This document shows, in pieces, positions 6,673 to 15,092 of a DNA stretch of 64,000 nt. The notes under the pieces were generated by a model that was not told the origin of the DNA, made no database searches, and saw nothing but the letters and a program-made list of their open reading frames with translations. Source of the stretch: an uncultured Capnocytophaga sp. (GTDB lineage Bacteria > Bacteroidota > Bacteroidia > Flavobacteriales > Flavobacteriaceae); assembly GCF_937936315.1 (NCBI RefSeq), contig NZ_CALGWU010000041.1:62001-126000 (forward strand). The letters are read 5' to 3'. Each line of letters begins with the position of its first letter. The first letter of the stretch is position 1. Both the position numbers and the translations under genes were made by a program.

Positions 6673-7896
6673 TTAGGAATTAGATGTTTGTTTTTTAGTT
6701 TTTACTTCAAAGAGAAGGGCAATACCGCCGGCAAGTAGTAAGAAAATTCCTACATAAACGACAGGTAACCAAGGGTCGGAGATGAGTTCGACGACACTGA
6801 GTTCTGACCAGCGTCCCATACGTTCATCGTAACTCAATTGGTAAATGCGCCAACCACCTACACTAATAGGGTGATTTACTTCTATTTTTTCTTCGAGTAC
6901 TTCGTTTAGATGGTCTTTTTGATATATCAATACATCGGATTGGAATTTGCGTGCTTCGGCAGGTGCCATTACCAAGGTATGTTCATCATCTAAATGAATG
7001 GCACGAGGTGAGAATTGGAAGTTACCAGCTGAAATCCAATCGGTTTTCTTTTTGTGAGTACGAAGGTCTTCTACGGTTACTTTGGCTGCATTGGTCGCTC
7101 CCCACATCGTGTGATTGACATAAGTACTATCGGTATCGGGGATTGCCTTTTCGAGGTATTGGTGAAGAGTAATTTTCCAATTGAGCAGGGTCATACTCTC
7201 ACCTTGTTTTTCGAGCATAAAGCCTATAGGTTTTTCGTGAGGCAGTGCCGATCCTGTGCTATCGATAACAAATAGTTTATTAGGATAAATATCTATACTA
7301 AACTCTTTGAGTTCCATAGCGATAGGCAGTTGTACTACACGATTATCATCGGTAGTTGCACGCCATTCGAGTTTATCCTTGTAAAGGTTCATTTTCAAGC
7401 GAATGATGTCGCCTTGCCCTAATACCCCAGCAAACATTGTAAGCCATAAGCCAAAGTGATTGAGGAGGAAAGGAATGTTTTTGCGTTGATAAACCATTGA
7501 GCGTTTGAGGATAGAAAACCAGAGGTTCATCAGTGCTAATACGAAAACGATGCCGAAGTACCAAGTTTTGGTAAGGTCGTCTAATCCTAATTTGCCTAGA
7601 AAGCTATTTGCTACTTCTTGAGGATTCACATTGATACTCCCCAAGCCGATGGTGAGTATTCCAAGAGTTGCAACTGTAACAATTGCAAAAGGCGCCGAAG
7701 AAAAGCGCACGATGAAGTTTGTTTTTCTAAAGATAAAATATACAGCTGTAGTGATTACTACGAAGGCAAAGCCTTCTATCACATTGTAAGGAAAACTAAA
7801 CCAACTTTTGCTGATACTTCCTAAGGTAAGTTGCAGTATTAGCCCTATGATAAGGGACACACACGCAACCAAAATAGCGAAAGGATATTGTTTCAT
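6673..7896 (-). CDS. resB: Cytochrome c biogenesis protein ResB/Ccs1
   Basis: A 407-residue protein with about three N-terminal membrane segments, a fourth near residue 125 (HFGLWLTMFAGVLGQ), a large periplasmic domain and a final membrane helix near residues 375-397. This is the ResB/Ccs1 layout, the partner of CcsA in system II cytochrome c maturation. It is encoded between nrfA and ccsA. The gap to nrfA (84 nt) holds a perfect hairpin, and the gap to ccsA (24 nt) is a 7-bp-periodic sequence. The assignment rests on topology, the GQGD segment and context, because ResB sequences vary widely. Confidence 0.8.
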   Translation of the reverse strand: MKQYPFAILVACVSLIIGLILQLTLGSISKSWFSFPYNVIEGFAFVVITTAVYFIFRKTNFIVRFSSAPFAIVTVATLGILTIGLGSINVNPQEVANSFLGKLGLDDLTKTWYFGIVFVLALMNLWFSILKRSMVYQRKNIPFLLNHFGLWLTMFAGVLGQGDIIRLKMNLYKDKLEWRATTDDNRVVQLPIAMELKEFSIDIYPNKLFVIDSTGSALPHEKPIGFMLEKQGESMTLLNWKITLHQYLEKAIPDTDSTYVNHTMWGATNAAKVTVEDLRTHKKKTDWISAGNFQFSPRAIHLDDEHTLVMAPAEARKFQSDVLIYQKDHLNEVLEEKIEVNHPISVGGWRIYQLSYDERMGRWSELSVVELISDPWLPVVYVGIFLLLAGGIALLFEVKTKKQTSNS

Positions 7897-7926
7897 TAGT
7901 TAGGTAAGAGATAAGAGGTAAGAAAT

Positions 7927-7950
7927 AGGGGCGAATTGCCATTCGCCCCT
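7927..7950. repeat. Perfect hairpin between nrfA and resB
   Basis: AGGGGCGAAT, a 4-nt loop, then ATTCGCCCCT: a 10-bp stem with no T run. It could slow 3' decay of the nrfHA message or weaken read-through into resB. It resembles the GGGCGTTT hairpins elsewhere in the window. Confidence 0.6.
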
Positions 7951-7980
7951 ACATCGTTATTTATTATTGGTAATTTGTTA

Positions 7981-9447
7981 TTATTTTTGGGTTACTAAGC
8001 GTCCTTTTTCTTTGGCTTCTTTAATCCATTTAGGAACGATAGTTTCTAAGAATTTTTTCTTAGCAGCTTCTTCTTTAGGGATATCTAAGCCGATTTCTTT
8101 TTGAGCTTTAGCTTTAGTACTGATATCAGGCATTACGAAAGCTGTTTTGATGTTTAGTTTTTCTTTAAGCACATCTAAATTATTTTCAGCTTGATAAGCA
8201 TAGATAAGACCATCGCTAAGGAGGCGTTCAGATTCGATAGGAGCGTGGAAAGCGGCACCGTGTGAAGAGTGTACCATATCCCAACGCCATTGTGATTTGC
8301 GGATAAGTGCCAAAGTAGGTTTCATTTGTTCTTCAGTAGCACCGTTATCCCACAAGAATTTAGCTTTGAAGTGTACTTTTGCTAATTGTTTTTCGAGTTT
8401 CATACGCATACCATATACAGCATCTTGGCGATCGTATACGTTTTTCACCAATTCTTCTTCACTTTGGCGGTGACAAGTTTGGCAACTTGCAGAGACGTTA
8501 CGCAATGGACTGCTGATTTGGTGATCAGAGAATTTTACAGCACCATCAGTTTTGTAAGGCATGTGGCAATCGGCACAAGAAACTCCACGTTGTCCGTGAA
8601 TACCGAGTTGAGAAAGTTCATAGTCAGGGTGTTGTGCTTTGAGGATAGGAGTACGGCTAAGTGAGTGTACATAGTCAGTCCAACCTTCTGCATCGTAGTA
8701 CTCTTCCATCTTTTCAACAGTCATACCTTTATCCCAAGGGAAAGTAAGATATTTTTTATCACCTTTGAAGTAGTACTCTACGTGGCATTGAGCACACACG
8801 AGAGAGCGCATTTCTTGGTGAGTAGCTTTATTGATGTCACGCCCTTGACGTTTGAAAGCTTCTTGTAAAGCCAATTGTTTTACTTGTAATTTCATAGTTT
8901 TGGTATCGTGGCAAGTAGCACAACCGATAGGGTTTACGATTTGGCTACCCCATTGATCCCAAGGAGCACTATAGTAAGTTTCAGCACCTACTTCTTTCAT
9001 AAGGCGAGGCACATCAGGGCTTTTACAAGTCCAGCAAGTACCTGGTTGAGGAGAGTGGGTAGAATCGGTAGGCGCACCAGTACGGAGAATTTTGGTAACA
9101 TCCTCAATAGCATGCATGTGTCCGCGAGGAGCGTTGTATTCCTTAGAGAAAGCATAACCAGCCCAAAGGATTACCATTTCAGGGCGCAAAGCGAGCAAAT
9201 CATCATCTTGATTGCTCATATATCTTGAGCGGAAGGTCGTGTCGGCTGTAGCCGCCCAAGAGTCGTATTGACGTGGGTAGAACGATTCAAAGAGCTCGTT
9301 TTTGCATTCCTGATCGGGGAGGTTATTACCGCCTCTTGCGATAAACTGAGCTTCTGTAGATCTGTTCATTATTGAATTAGCCAATAGTCCTAACAAAAAG
9401 GTAACTACCGCTAATAAACCTGCAATTAACCAATGTTTCTTTTTCAT
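7981..9447 (-). CDS. nrfA: Ammonia-forming cytochrome c nitrite reductase NrfA
   Basis: A 488-residue pentahaem cytochrome c with an N-terminal signal anchor (residues 7-28). Haem sites in order are CWTCK (the lysine-ligated catalytic haem diagnostic of NrfA), CATCH, CAQCH, CADCH and CQTCH. It catalyses six-electron reduction of nitrite to ammonium in the periplasm using electrons from the menaquinol oxidase NrfH, encoded 26 bp upstream. The length is typical. It is in one operon with resB and ccsA, which mature these haems. All five haem motifs are complete, so the enzyme is probably functional. Confidence 0.97.
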   Translation of the reverse strand: MKKKHWLIAGLLAVVTFLLGLLANSIMNRSTEAQFIARGGNNLPDQECKNELFESFYPRQYDSWAATADTTFRSRYMSNQDDDLLALRPEMVILWAGYAFSKEYNAPRGHMHAIEDVTKILRTGAPTDSTHSPQPGTCWTCKSPDVPRLMKEVGAETYYSAPWDQWGSQIVNPIGCATCHDTKTMKLQVKQLALQEAFKRQGRDINKATHQEMRSLVCAQCHVEYYFKGDKKYLTFPWDKGMTVEKMEEYYDAEGWTDYVHSLSRTPILKAQHPDYELSQLGIHGQRGVSCADCHMPYKTDGAVKFSDHQISSPLRNVSASCQTCHRQSEEELVKNVYDRQDAVYGMRMKLEKQLAKVHFKAKFLWDNGATEEQMKPTLALIRKSQWRWDMVHSSHGAAFHAPIESERLLSDGLIYAYQAENNLDVLKEKLNIKTAFVMPDISTKAKAQKEIGLDIPKEEAAKKKFLETIVPKWIKEAKEKGRLVTQK

Positions 9448-9473
9448 CGCTGTATAAATTATATTTCGTTTTT

Positions 9474-10091
9474 TTAATTTGTTGATTTTTCTTTATTTTT
9501 GACCATATTATCAAGCCATTCAGGGGTATTGTTTGGCATATTACTAATAATAGGTACGGGTGAATGAGGAGCTGCATTGAGTCCACGTACACGGCTGTGA
9601 GGCACTTCGCGGTGGCAATCCCAGCAGAGTCGCCCGTTATCGGCGTGAGCCATTTCGGCAGTTACCTTTCCTGCTTGCACTTCACTCACAAGGGTGCTGT
9701 GGCAGCGGATACAGTTTTCTTGTACTACCTTTTGTCCTGGAGAGTGCATTTTAATCACTTGAGGTTCCAAGCGAAAAGTGAACATCGTGGCGTGGCGCAG
9801 ACCGTCGTTCGCTTTAAAATAGTATTTGCGAAAAACGTTGTCGTGAGGCACGTGGCAATCGTTACACACGGTATTGCGACCGTGAGAGGAGTGCATCCAC
9901 GTAGCGTACTCAGGCTCCATAATATGGCAGTTCACACACGCCTTGGGGTCGTCAGATAGATAGGAGTGCGCTTTGGATATATAAAATATGTATCCGCCAA
10001 GCCCTATCAATATCCCTACTAACGACGGAATCAAGAATCGAAACCATCGTCCTTTTTTAGTAGATTGGGTGTTGTTATTTGTTGTCGCCAT
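9474..10091 (-). CDS. nrfH: Cytochrome c quinol dehydrogenase NrfH
   Basis: A 205-residue NapC/NirT-family protein from the ATG at 10091. One N-terminal membrane anchor (about residues 19-38) precedes four haem motifs: CVNCH, CNDCH, CIRCH and CWDCH. It oxidises menaquinol and passes electrons to NrfA. The C-terminal tail after the last haem (about 45 residues) is longer than the core fold needs. The start is chosen because it places the short basic segment KKGRWFRF before the membrane helix. The upstream extension to 10157 runs over the promoter and is rejected. Confidence 0.93.
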   Translation of the reverse strand: MATTNNNTQSTKKGRWFRFLIPSLVGILIGLGGYIFYISKAHSYLSDDPKACVNCHIMEPEYATWMHSSHGRNTVCNDCHVPHDNVFRKYYFKANDGLRHATMFTFRLEPQVIKMHSPGQKVVQENCIRCHSTLVSEVQAGKVTAEMAHADNGRLCWDCHREVPHSRVRGLNAAPHSPVPIISNMPNNTPEWLDNMVKNKEKSTN

Positions 10092-10123
10092 TATATAAAA
10101 AAATAATTTTTCGTTTCTTTTCG

Positions 10124-10158
10124 TTGCAAATGTAAAATACTTTCTATACATTTGCAAA
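10124..10158. promoter_or_regulatory. Interlocked divergent promoters of nrfH and the porin gene
   Basis: Minus strand: TTTG (10158-10155), 20 nt, TACATTTG (10134-10127), reading toward nrfH with a leader of about 28 nt. Plus strand: TTG (10124-10126), 20 nt, TACATTTG (10147-10154), reading toward the porin gene. The two -7 boxes form a perfect inverted repeat GCAAATGTA / TACATTTGC (10126-10134 and 10147-10155), so the two promoters occupy the same DNA. Confidence 0.6.
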
Positions 10159-10278
10159 TGAATATAAAGATAAGTTTTTATTTTATTGCAATTCTAAATA
10201 AGGTATTGCTGCTTTAATCTCATTTTCAACGTATTAAACTTTACAAAGAGTAATTAATTTAAAAAAAACGTTATACTA

Positions 10279-11625
10279 ATGAAAAAACATTTATTATCAA
10301 TTTTTGCTCTAGGTACAACTTTCGTTTTGTACCCTACTTTGGTAACTGCTCAAGAAGAGTTACCATCACCTCCACCGATGGAAGAAATGGCTCCACCACC
10401 ACCTCCAAACGAGTTTACATTATCAGCACAATTGCGTCCGCGTTTTGAGTATCGCAATGGAGCTTACAAACCTATCCAAGATGGTGAAGCGCCTGCCATC
10501 CTCACTAACAATCGCGTTCGCTTGAATTTTGACTACAAGCACACCGACCGCCTACACCTATATATATCACTACAAAATGTGAATGTATGGGGACAAGCAC
10601 CTCAAATACAATCATTTGATAGAACTGGTGGTATGTCGGTTTTCGAGGCTTACGCCGAATTTCCTCTTGTTAATACCCTCAGTGCAAAAGTAGGTAGACA
10701 AGTGATTGCGCTGGACGATGACCGTATTTTTGGCTCTCTTGATTGGCACCCTGCAGGTCGTAGTCACGATGCTGTGAGTTTAAATTGGAATGCTTGTGAC
10801 CAATGGACACTCCGCAGCTTCTTTGCTTACAACCAAGGAATCGCTTCAGGAACAATGGATGTAAACACTCCTAATGGAGTACATTTCCAAGGAGGACAAG
10901 CCTACCAACACCTTGAAGCAGTTCACTCTCACCACAAATTTAGCGAAGACCAAAAATTATCTCTCTTGTTTGCTAACTTAGGTTACCGCGTTAATAATGG
11001 TACAAACTATAATATGCAAACATTTGGAGCACACTACACTGGCAAAAGTGACGATTTGAGTTATGGTGCTTCTGCTTATTTGCAAACTGGTAAAAATGCC
11101 AAAGGACAAGACAAGAGCGCTTATATGTTTGCAGTGAATGCAGGCTACAAGTTCTCTCCTATTTTCAGTTTAGCAGCTGGAGTAGACTACCTCAGTGGCA
11201 CAGCTACTCCTTCCTCTAATACAACGGATAAAACTTTTGATCCATTCAGTGGTACCAACCATAAGTTCTATGGCTTTATGGATTATTACTATGTAGGTTT
11301 TACTCCTTCTGCAGGTTTGCTTAATCCTTACCTTACTGCTAATGTACGCACTGGTGAGAAGAGCAACCTCAGCGCTACTTTCCACTATTTTGCACCTGCT
11401 GCTAAGTTTGAAACTGACAAAAAACACAGCAGCTATGGCAGTGAAATTGATTTGGTGTATAACCTAAAAGTACAACCTTTTATCGGACTACAATTAGGTT
11501 ACTCTACTTACTTTGCTAATGATGGCACTAAATCCCTTAAAAACACCCCTAACCAACGTGGTTACCAAGACTGGTTTTGGTGCAGCTTGAACATTAATCC
11601 TAAGTTGTTTTCAGCAATGTTTTAA
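10279..11625 (+). CDS. Outer-membrane porin, alginate-export (PF13372) type
   Basis: A 448-residue protein with a signal peptide ending near residue 24 (TLVTAQ). A proline-rich linker follows (SPPPMEEMAPPPPPNEF), then a long barrel domain with RLNFDYKHTDRLHLYISLQ and KVGRQVIALDDDRIFGSLDW, which match the alginate-export porin family. It is predicted to form an outer-membrane channel. It is transcribed divergently from nrfHA with overlapping promoters, so it may serve anaerobic respiration, for example entry of nitrite or an organic solute. That link is inference. The predicted leader is about 118 nt long, and a terminator follows the gene. Confidence 0.75.
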   Translation: MKKHLLSIFALGTTFVLYPTLVTAQEELPSPPPMEEMAPPPPPNEFTLSAQLRPRFEYRNGAYKPIQDGEAPAILTNNRVRLNFDYKHTDRLHLYISLQNVNVWGQAPQIQSFDRTGGMSVFEAYAEFPLVNTLSAKVGRQVIALDDDRIFGSLDWHPAGRSHDAVSLNWNACDQWTLRSFFAYNQGIASGTMDVNTPNGVHFQGGQAYQHLEAVHSHHKFSEDQKLSLLFANLGYRVNNGTNYNMQTFGAHYTGKSDDLSYGASAYLQTGKNAKGQDKSAYMFAVNAGYKFSPIFSLAAGVDYLSGTATPSSNTTDKTFDPFSGTNHKFYGFMDYYYVGFTPSAGLLNPYLTANVRTGEKSNLSATFHYFAPAAKFETDKKHSSYGSEIDLVYNLKVQPFIGLQLGYSTYFANDGTKSLKNTPNQRGYQDWFWCSLNINPKLFSAMF

Positions 11626-11645
11626 AGTGAATAATAACTCATAAC

Positions 11646-11690
11646 AAAAAAAGGATAGCTTTCAGTGGAGAGCTATCCTTTTTATTTTTC
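11646..11690. terminator. Terminator after the porin gene
   Basis: An 8-bp stem GGATAGCT / AGCTATCC with a 10-nt loop, flanked by A and T runs on both sides. It can serve the porin gene (plus) and the convergent minus-strand gene ending at 11738. Confidence 0.85.
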
Positions 11691-11737
11691 ACTCTATCTA
11701 TTATGATAAATATTGAATGAGCAAATAAATTTTGTAT

Positions 11738-12103
11738 TTACTTCTTATTTGCGATTGCTTGTTCAAAAGGAACGATTGTAATATTTTGAGCAAGCGATAA
11801 GCAAGTGCTAAACATCAAGGCTCCCAAAAAACCATAAACTTTAAAACCTCCTATAACTAGCGATGTGAGGTAGACCATTATAACGTTGTTTAAAAACATT
11901 GTAAGCCCAAAAGTAAGTTCGGCGATAGGCATCAACAAATAGTCTAAAAGCGGACGCACATAGGCGTTCAAGCAGGAAAGCACAAAGGCTGCAAGTATGG
12001 CTGTGGAATACCCCTCGATGGTAGCACCTACATTCAAAATACACAATAGGAATATAAGCGTTGCCGAAATTATTAGATATACAAAATATTTTAGGAATTG
12101 CAT
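11738..12103 (-). CDS. YvlD-type membrane protein (PF04020, labelled phage holin family)
   Basis: A 121-residue protein made of four hydrophobic segments, with the family motif LSCLNAYVRPLLDYLLMPI in the second and third. PF04020 carries a phage-holin label, but most members are ordinary chromosomal inner-membrane proteins of unknown role. No endolysin is nearby, so the context gives no support for a holin. The start overlaps the end of the alpha/beta hydrolase gene by 13 bp, so the two are probably co-transcribed. Confidence 0.75.
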   Translation of the reverse strand: MQFLKYFVYLIISATLIFLLCILNVGATIEGYSTAILAAFVLSCLNAYVRPLLDYLLMPIAELTFGLTMFLNNVIMVYLTSLVIGGFKVYGFLGALMFSTCLSLAQNITIVPFEQAIANKK

Positions 12104-12861
12104 AAAAATTGTATCGTTTTATCGTAAAATTCAGTAGGATTTTGGGCGTGAAGCCAATGTCCTGCCTTACTCACAGTCTCTATAATAGCGTGAGGAAAAT
12201 GAGTATAAATAAGTTGCTCATCTTCAGGCATTACATATTCAGAATACTCACCTTTGAGAAAGAGTGTTTTACCATTGTACACATTGCTATCTGGCAATTC
12301 AGCTCCTATCTCACTCTCATTGGCAATAAGCGCTGGAAGGTTCAGGCGTAAGCCTAAATGCCCAGGGGTTTCCCAATAGAGATTTTTGAGCAAGAACTGA
12401 CGGGTGCCTATATCACTCACATAGGCAGCAAGTGCTTTATCAGCCTCTACACGCGAGGTTATTTTGTTAAAATCAAGAGATGCTAATCCTCGTAATATTT
12501 GTTCGTGATGAGGTGGAAAATATTTAGGTGCCATATCGGCAACAATGAGTGAGAGTACTTTTTCGGGATATTCAGTAGCAAAAAGCATTGCTGTTTTGCC
12601 TCCCATAGAGTGTCCCATTAAGTGAAAAGCCTCCAACTGATGCGCTTCGGCATATTGCAATAAATCTTGTACCATTAAAGGATAACTAAATTCATCGCTG
12701 TGGAAGCTGCGACCGTGATTGCGTTGGTCTAACAAATGGAGTTGAAAACCTGCTTCGGCATATTTAAGCGCTAAGGAACGCCAATTATCAGACATTCCTA
12801 AGAATCCGTGTAAAATCACGAAGGGAGTTCCTTCACCTATAATTTGAGAGTGTAATATCAT
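12091..12861 (-). CDS. Alpha/beta-fold hydrolase (YbfF-like esterase)
   Basis: A 256-residue hydrolase from the ATG at 12861. The oxyanion region is LHGFLGMSDNW, the nucleophile elbow is GHSMGG, and the catalytic His lies in KAGHWLHAQNP near the C-terminus. This resembles YbfF-type acyl esterases. The natural substrate cannot be read from the sequence. It probably forms an operon with the SMR exporter upstream (25 bp) and the YvlD-type gene downstream (13-bp overlap). Confidence 0.82.
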   Translation of the reverse strand: MILHSQIIGEGTPFVILHGFLGMSDNWRSLALKYAEAGFQLHLLDQRNHGRSFHSDEFSYPLMVQDLLQYAEAHQLEAFHLMGHSMGGKTAMLFATEYPEKVLSLIVADMAPKYFPPHHEQILRGLASLDFNKITSRVEADKALAAYVSDIGTRQFLLKNLYWETPGHLGLRLNLPALIANESEIGAELPDSNVYNGKTLFLKGEYSEYVMPEDEQLIYTHFPHAIIETVSKAGHWLHAQNPTEFYDKTIQFLCNS

Positions 12862-12886
12862 AATTTCAATTAACAATTAATAATGG

Positions 12887-13210
12887 CTAATTTGTTAGTT
12901 TCAGTCCGATAATGGAGCTGATAAGGGTCACCAGAAACACTACGCGCCAGAGAGTTACAGGTTCTTTGAAAAAGATCATTCCCATTACTACAGAGCCTGC
13001 TGCCCCTATACCTGTCCATACGGCATAAGCTGTACCTAAAGGGAGTGTTTTGGTAGCTTTCATCATCAGCCACATACTCAGTGAAAGTGCAATAGCAAAA
13101 AGTGCATACCACAAGAAACTCTGTCTGCCAACAGTTTCACGTGCTTTTCCCATACTAAATACAAAAAGGACTTCAAAAAGTCCTGCTAACACAAGAAATA
13201 TCCAAGCCAT
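12887..13210 (-). CDS. sugE: SMR-family exporter of the SugE/Gdx (guanidinium) type
   Basis: A 107-residue four-helix protein with the essential membrane Glu at residue 13 (LAGLFEV) and the Gdx-type motif LPLGTAYAVWTGIGAAG in helices 3-4. This subgroup exports guanidinium ions in exchange for protons as an antiparallel dimer, unlike the Qac drug exporters. It lies 1 bp after the pseudouridine synthase stop, inside an operon. No guanidine riboswitch is visible upstream, so any such control would have to act elsewhere. Substrate is assigned from motif only. Confidence 0.78.
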   Translation of the reverse strand: MAWIFLVLAGLFEVLFVFSMGKARETVGRQSFLWYALFAIALSLSMWLMMKATKTLPLGTAYAVWTGIGAAGSVVMGMIFFKEPVTLWRVVFLVTLISSIIGLKLTN

Positions 13211-13211
13211 A

Positions 13212-14264
13212 TTAAAGATTAGAAGTTAGTTTGTAAGAACGCCACTTTTCAATACACGCGTGCATATCATCGGGGAGTTCACTGTCAAAACTCATAAATT
13301 CGTGAGTTACGGGATGTTCAAAACCTAACGTTTTAGCGTGTAGGGCTTGCCGAGGTAATACAGCAAAACAATTCTCTACAAATTGTTTATATTTAGCAAA
13401 AGTAGTGCCTTTCAGTATTTTGTCTCCGCCATAACGCTCGTCGTTGAAGAGGGTATGCCCTATGTATTTTAAATGCACCCTTATTTGGTGAGTGCGACCT
13501 GTTTCTAATCGGCAGGACACAAGGGTTACATAGCCAAAACGCTCTAAGACTTTGTAATGTGTTACTGCCTCTTTGCCGTGAGAACCATCGGGAAAAACAT
13601 CCATTTGCAAGCGATCTTTCAAATGTCGTCCTATATGCCCTCGCACAGTTCCCTCATCTTCTTCTATATTGCCCCACACCAAGGCGACGTACTCGCGTTG
13701 GGTAGTTTTATAAAAAAACTGTTGTGTGAGGTGCAACATAGCCTCTTCAGTTTTGGCGATTACCAACAGTCCACTAGTATCTTTATCAATGCGATGTACC
13801 AATCCGGGGCGATTGCTGCTGTTGTTAGGCAAATGCTCAAAGTGATATACTAAAGCATTGATAAGCGTTCCGCTATAGTTGCCGTGCCCTGGGTGTACTA
13901 CCATACCCGCAGGTTTATTCACCACAAGCAAGGCATCATCTTCATATACAATATTTAAAGGGATATTCTCAGGTATTACCAAATCCTCGTGTGGAGGGTG
14001 AGAGAGGAGTACCTTTACCACATCGTTAGCTTTCACACGGTGATTGGCTTTCACTGGTTCGCCATTTACAAAAATATTCCCCTGTTTAGCTGCTTGTTGT
14101 ACCTTGTTACGAGTTGCATTTTCTACAAAATTCATCAAAAACTTATCTACACGCAAAGGTTCTTGCCCCTTGCCTGCTGTAAATGAATAATGTTCGTAGA
14201 GTTCGGGAGCTCCCTCATCGTCTGGTTCTAAATCGTCTACTAAATCTTCTTCGTACAAAGTCAT
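13212..14264 (-). CDS. rluD: RluD-type 23S rRNA pseudouridine synthase
   Basis: A 350-residue protein with an N-terminal S4 RNA-binding domain (about residues 38-95, RVDKFLMNFVENATRNKVQ) followed by the RluA/RluD catalytic domain. The catalytic Asp is in GLVHRIDKDTSGLLV, and KPAGMVVHPG and GRTHQIRVHL are further family motifs. It should isomerise uridines of 23S rRNA helix 69, although the exact target of RluA-family members can differ. An acidic N-terminal extension of about 30 residues precedes S4. It is followed at once by sugE and lies 64 bp after the PASTA-protein gene. Confidence 0.88.
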   Translation of the reverse strand: MTLYEEDLVDDLEPDDEGAPELYEHYSFTAGKGQEPLRVDKFLMNFVENATRNKVQQAAKQGNIFVNGEPVKANHRVKANDVVKVLLSHPPHEDLVIPENIPLNIVYEDDALLVVNKPAGMVVHPGHGNYSGTLINALVYHFEHLPNNSSNRPGLVHRIDKDTSGLLVIAKTEEAMLHLTQQFFYKTTQREYVALVWGNIEEDEGTVRGHIGRHLKDRLQMDVFPDGSHGKEAVTHYKVLERFGYVTLVSCRLETGRTHQIRVHLKYIGHTLFNDERYGGDKILKGTTFAKYKQFVENCFAVLPRQALHAKTLGFEHPVTHEFMSFDSELPDDMHACIEKWRSYKLTSNL

Positions 14265-14328
14265 AGAATTTTTAGAGATTGTTTTGGATTAATTTGTTGT
14301 AATTAAGGATAGAAACTTAGGTGAAATG

Positions 14329-14937
14329 CTAATCGCCCATCAGTTCCTCTATTGGTATCTCGTTGGGAATTGTATCACGCGTTTCAAAGCCATTACCACA
14401 AATCAAGTCTATACGTGAAGTTTTCACTAACTTATCACCTGGTTGCACTGGCTTGCCATTGTATTGCATCTCAAGCACCATATCCTTACCGATATTATCC
14501 ACATAAGTGACTTGCCCAATGGTAAGTCCTACCGATTGCAGAGTAGCTTCAGCATTCCGGCGTGTTACTTGTATCACCTTAGGAACAGTTACTTTGTGGT
14601 AACCCTTAGGATTGAGCGTGAGATATATTTTGCGATTGTACTTCACTCGCTCATTAGGCTCAGGACTCTGACTGATAACCGATAACGGTGGAAATGAAGG
14701 ATTGTACTCGGTAGAATCGATTACCTCGCAGCGCAAATCTTGTTCTTCGAGAAGGATTTGCACTTCGGTAAGGCTTTTATTAGTAAGATCGGGGACTACC
14801 ACAAACTTACCGTGAGCCGTATAGAGTTGCAAAAATTTGAGTGATACCCATAGCAATAGTACCACAACTATTACTGCAAAAAACAGTTGCCAAACGAGTT
14901 GTTTTCCTGATTTTTTTAAAATTTCTTTGAAATTCAT
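14329..14937 (-). CDS. Membrane-anchored PASTA-domain protein
   Basis: A 202-residue protein from the ATG at 14937: a basic start, one membrane helix (about residues 17-38), then PASTA repeats with VVVPDLTNKSLTEVQILLEE (from residue 46) and VTVPKVIQVTRRNAEATLQS, plus a partial third. PASTA domains bind peptidoglycan or muropeptides, so it probably sits in the inner membrane with its domains in the periplasm. There is no kinase or transpeptidase domain, as is usual for the stand-alone Flavobacteria PASTA proteins next to rluD. It is divergent from uvrB. Confidence 0.83.
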   Translation of the reverse strand: MNFKEILKKSGKQLVWQLFFAVIVVVLLLWVSLKFLQLYTAHGKFVVVPDLTNKSLTEVQILLEEQDLRCEVIDSTEYNPSFPPLSVISQSPEPNERVKYNRKIYLTLNPKGYHKVTVPKVIQVTRRNAEATLQSVGLTIGQVTYVDNIGKDMVLEMQYNGKPVQPGDKLVKTSRIDLICGNGFETRDTIPNEIPIEELMGD

Positions 14938-14964
14938 ACCTTTGCAAAGTATTATTACAGATGG

Positions 14965-15048
14965 CAAAGATACAAAATAATTAACAACTAGCAACAATAA
15001 TTAAAATCCACAGTCAATTTGTCATTCAACAAATTATTCTTACCTTTG
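14965..15048. promoter_or_regulatory. Divergent promoters of the PASTA gene and uvrB
   Basis: Minus: TTG (14994-14992), 19 nt, TATCTTTG (14972-14965), start near 14959. Plus: TTTG (15018-15021), 19 nt, TACCTTTG (15041-15048), start near 15054, giving uvrB a leader of about 39 nt. Both match the Bacteroidota consensus exactly at the -7 box. Confidence 0.7.
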
Positions 15049-15092
15049 CCCTTTACTAACAACAGCCCTCTAAGGTCTGAAAGCTAACTTCA

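Noticed and set aside
11738..12103. A second holin, suggested by the phage-holin label of PF04020
   Set aside because: YvlD-type proteins are widespread chromosomal proteins, and no endolysin or spanin is near.
12887..13300. Guanidine riboswitch before the SMR exporter
   Set aside because: The gene starts 1 bp after the pseudouridine synthase stop, and no conserved riboswitch core was recognisable.
14329..14937. Serine/threonine kinase or penicillin-binding protein because of PASTA domains
   Set aside because: Only a short cytoplasmic start, one helix and PASTA repeats are present; there is no kinase or transpeptidase domain.
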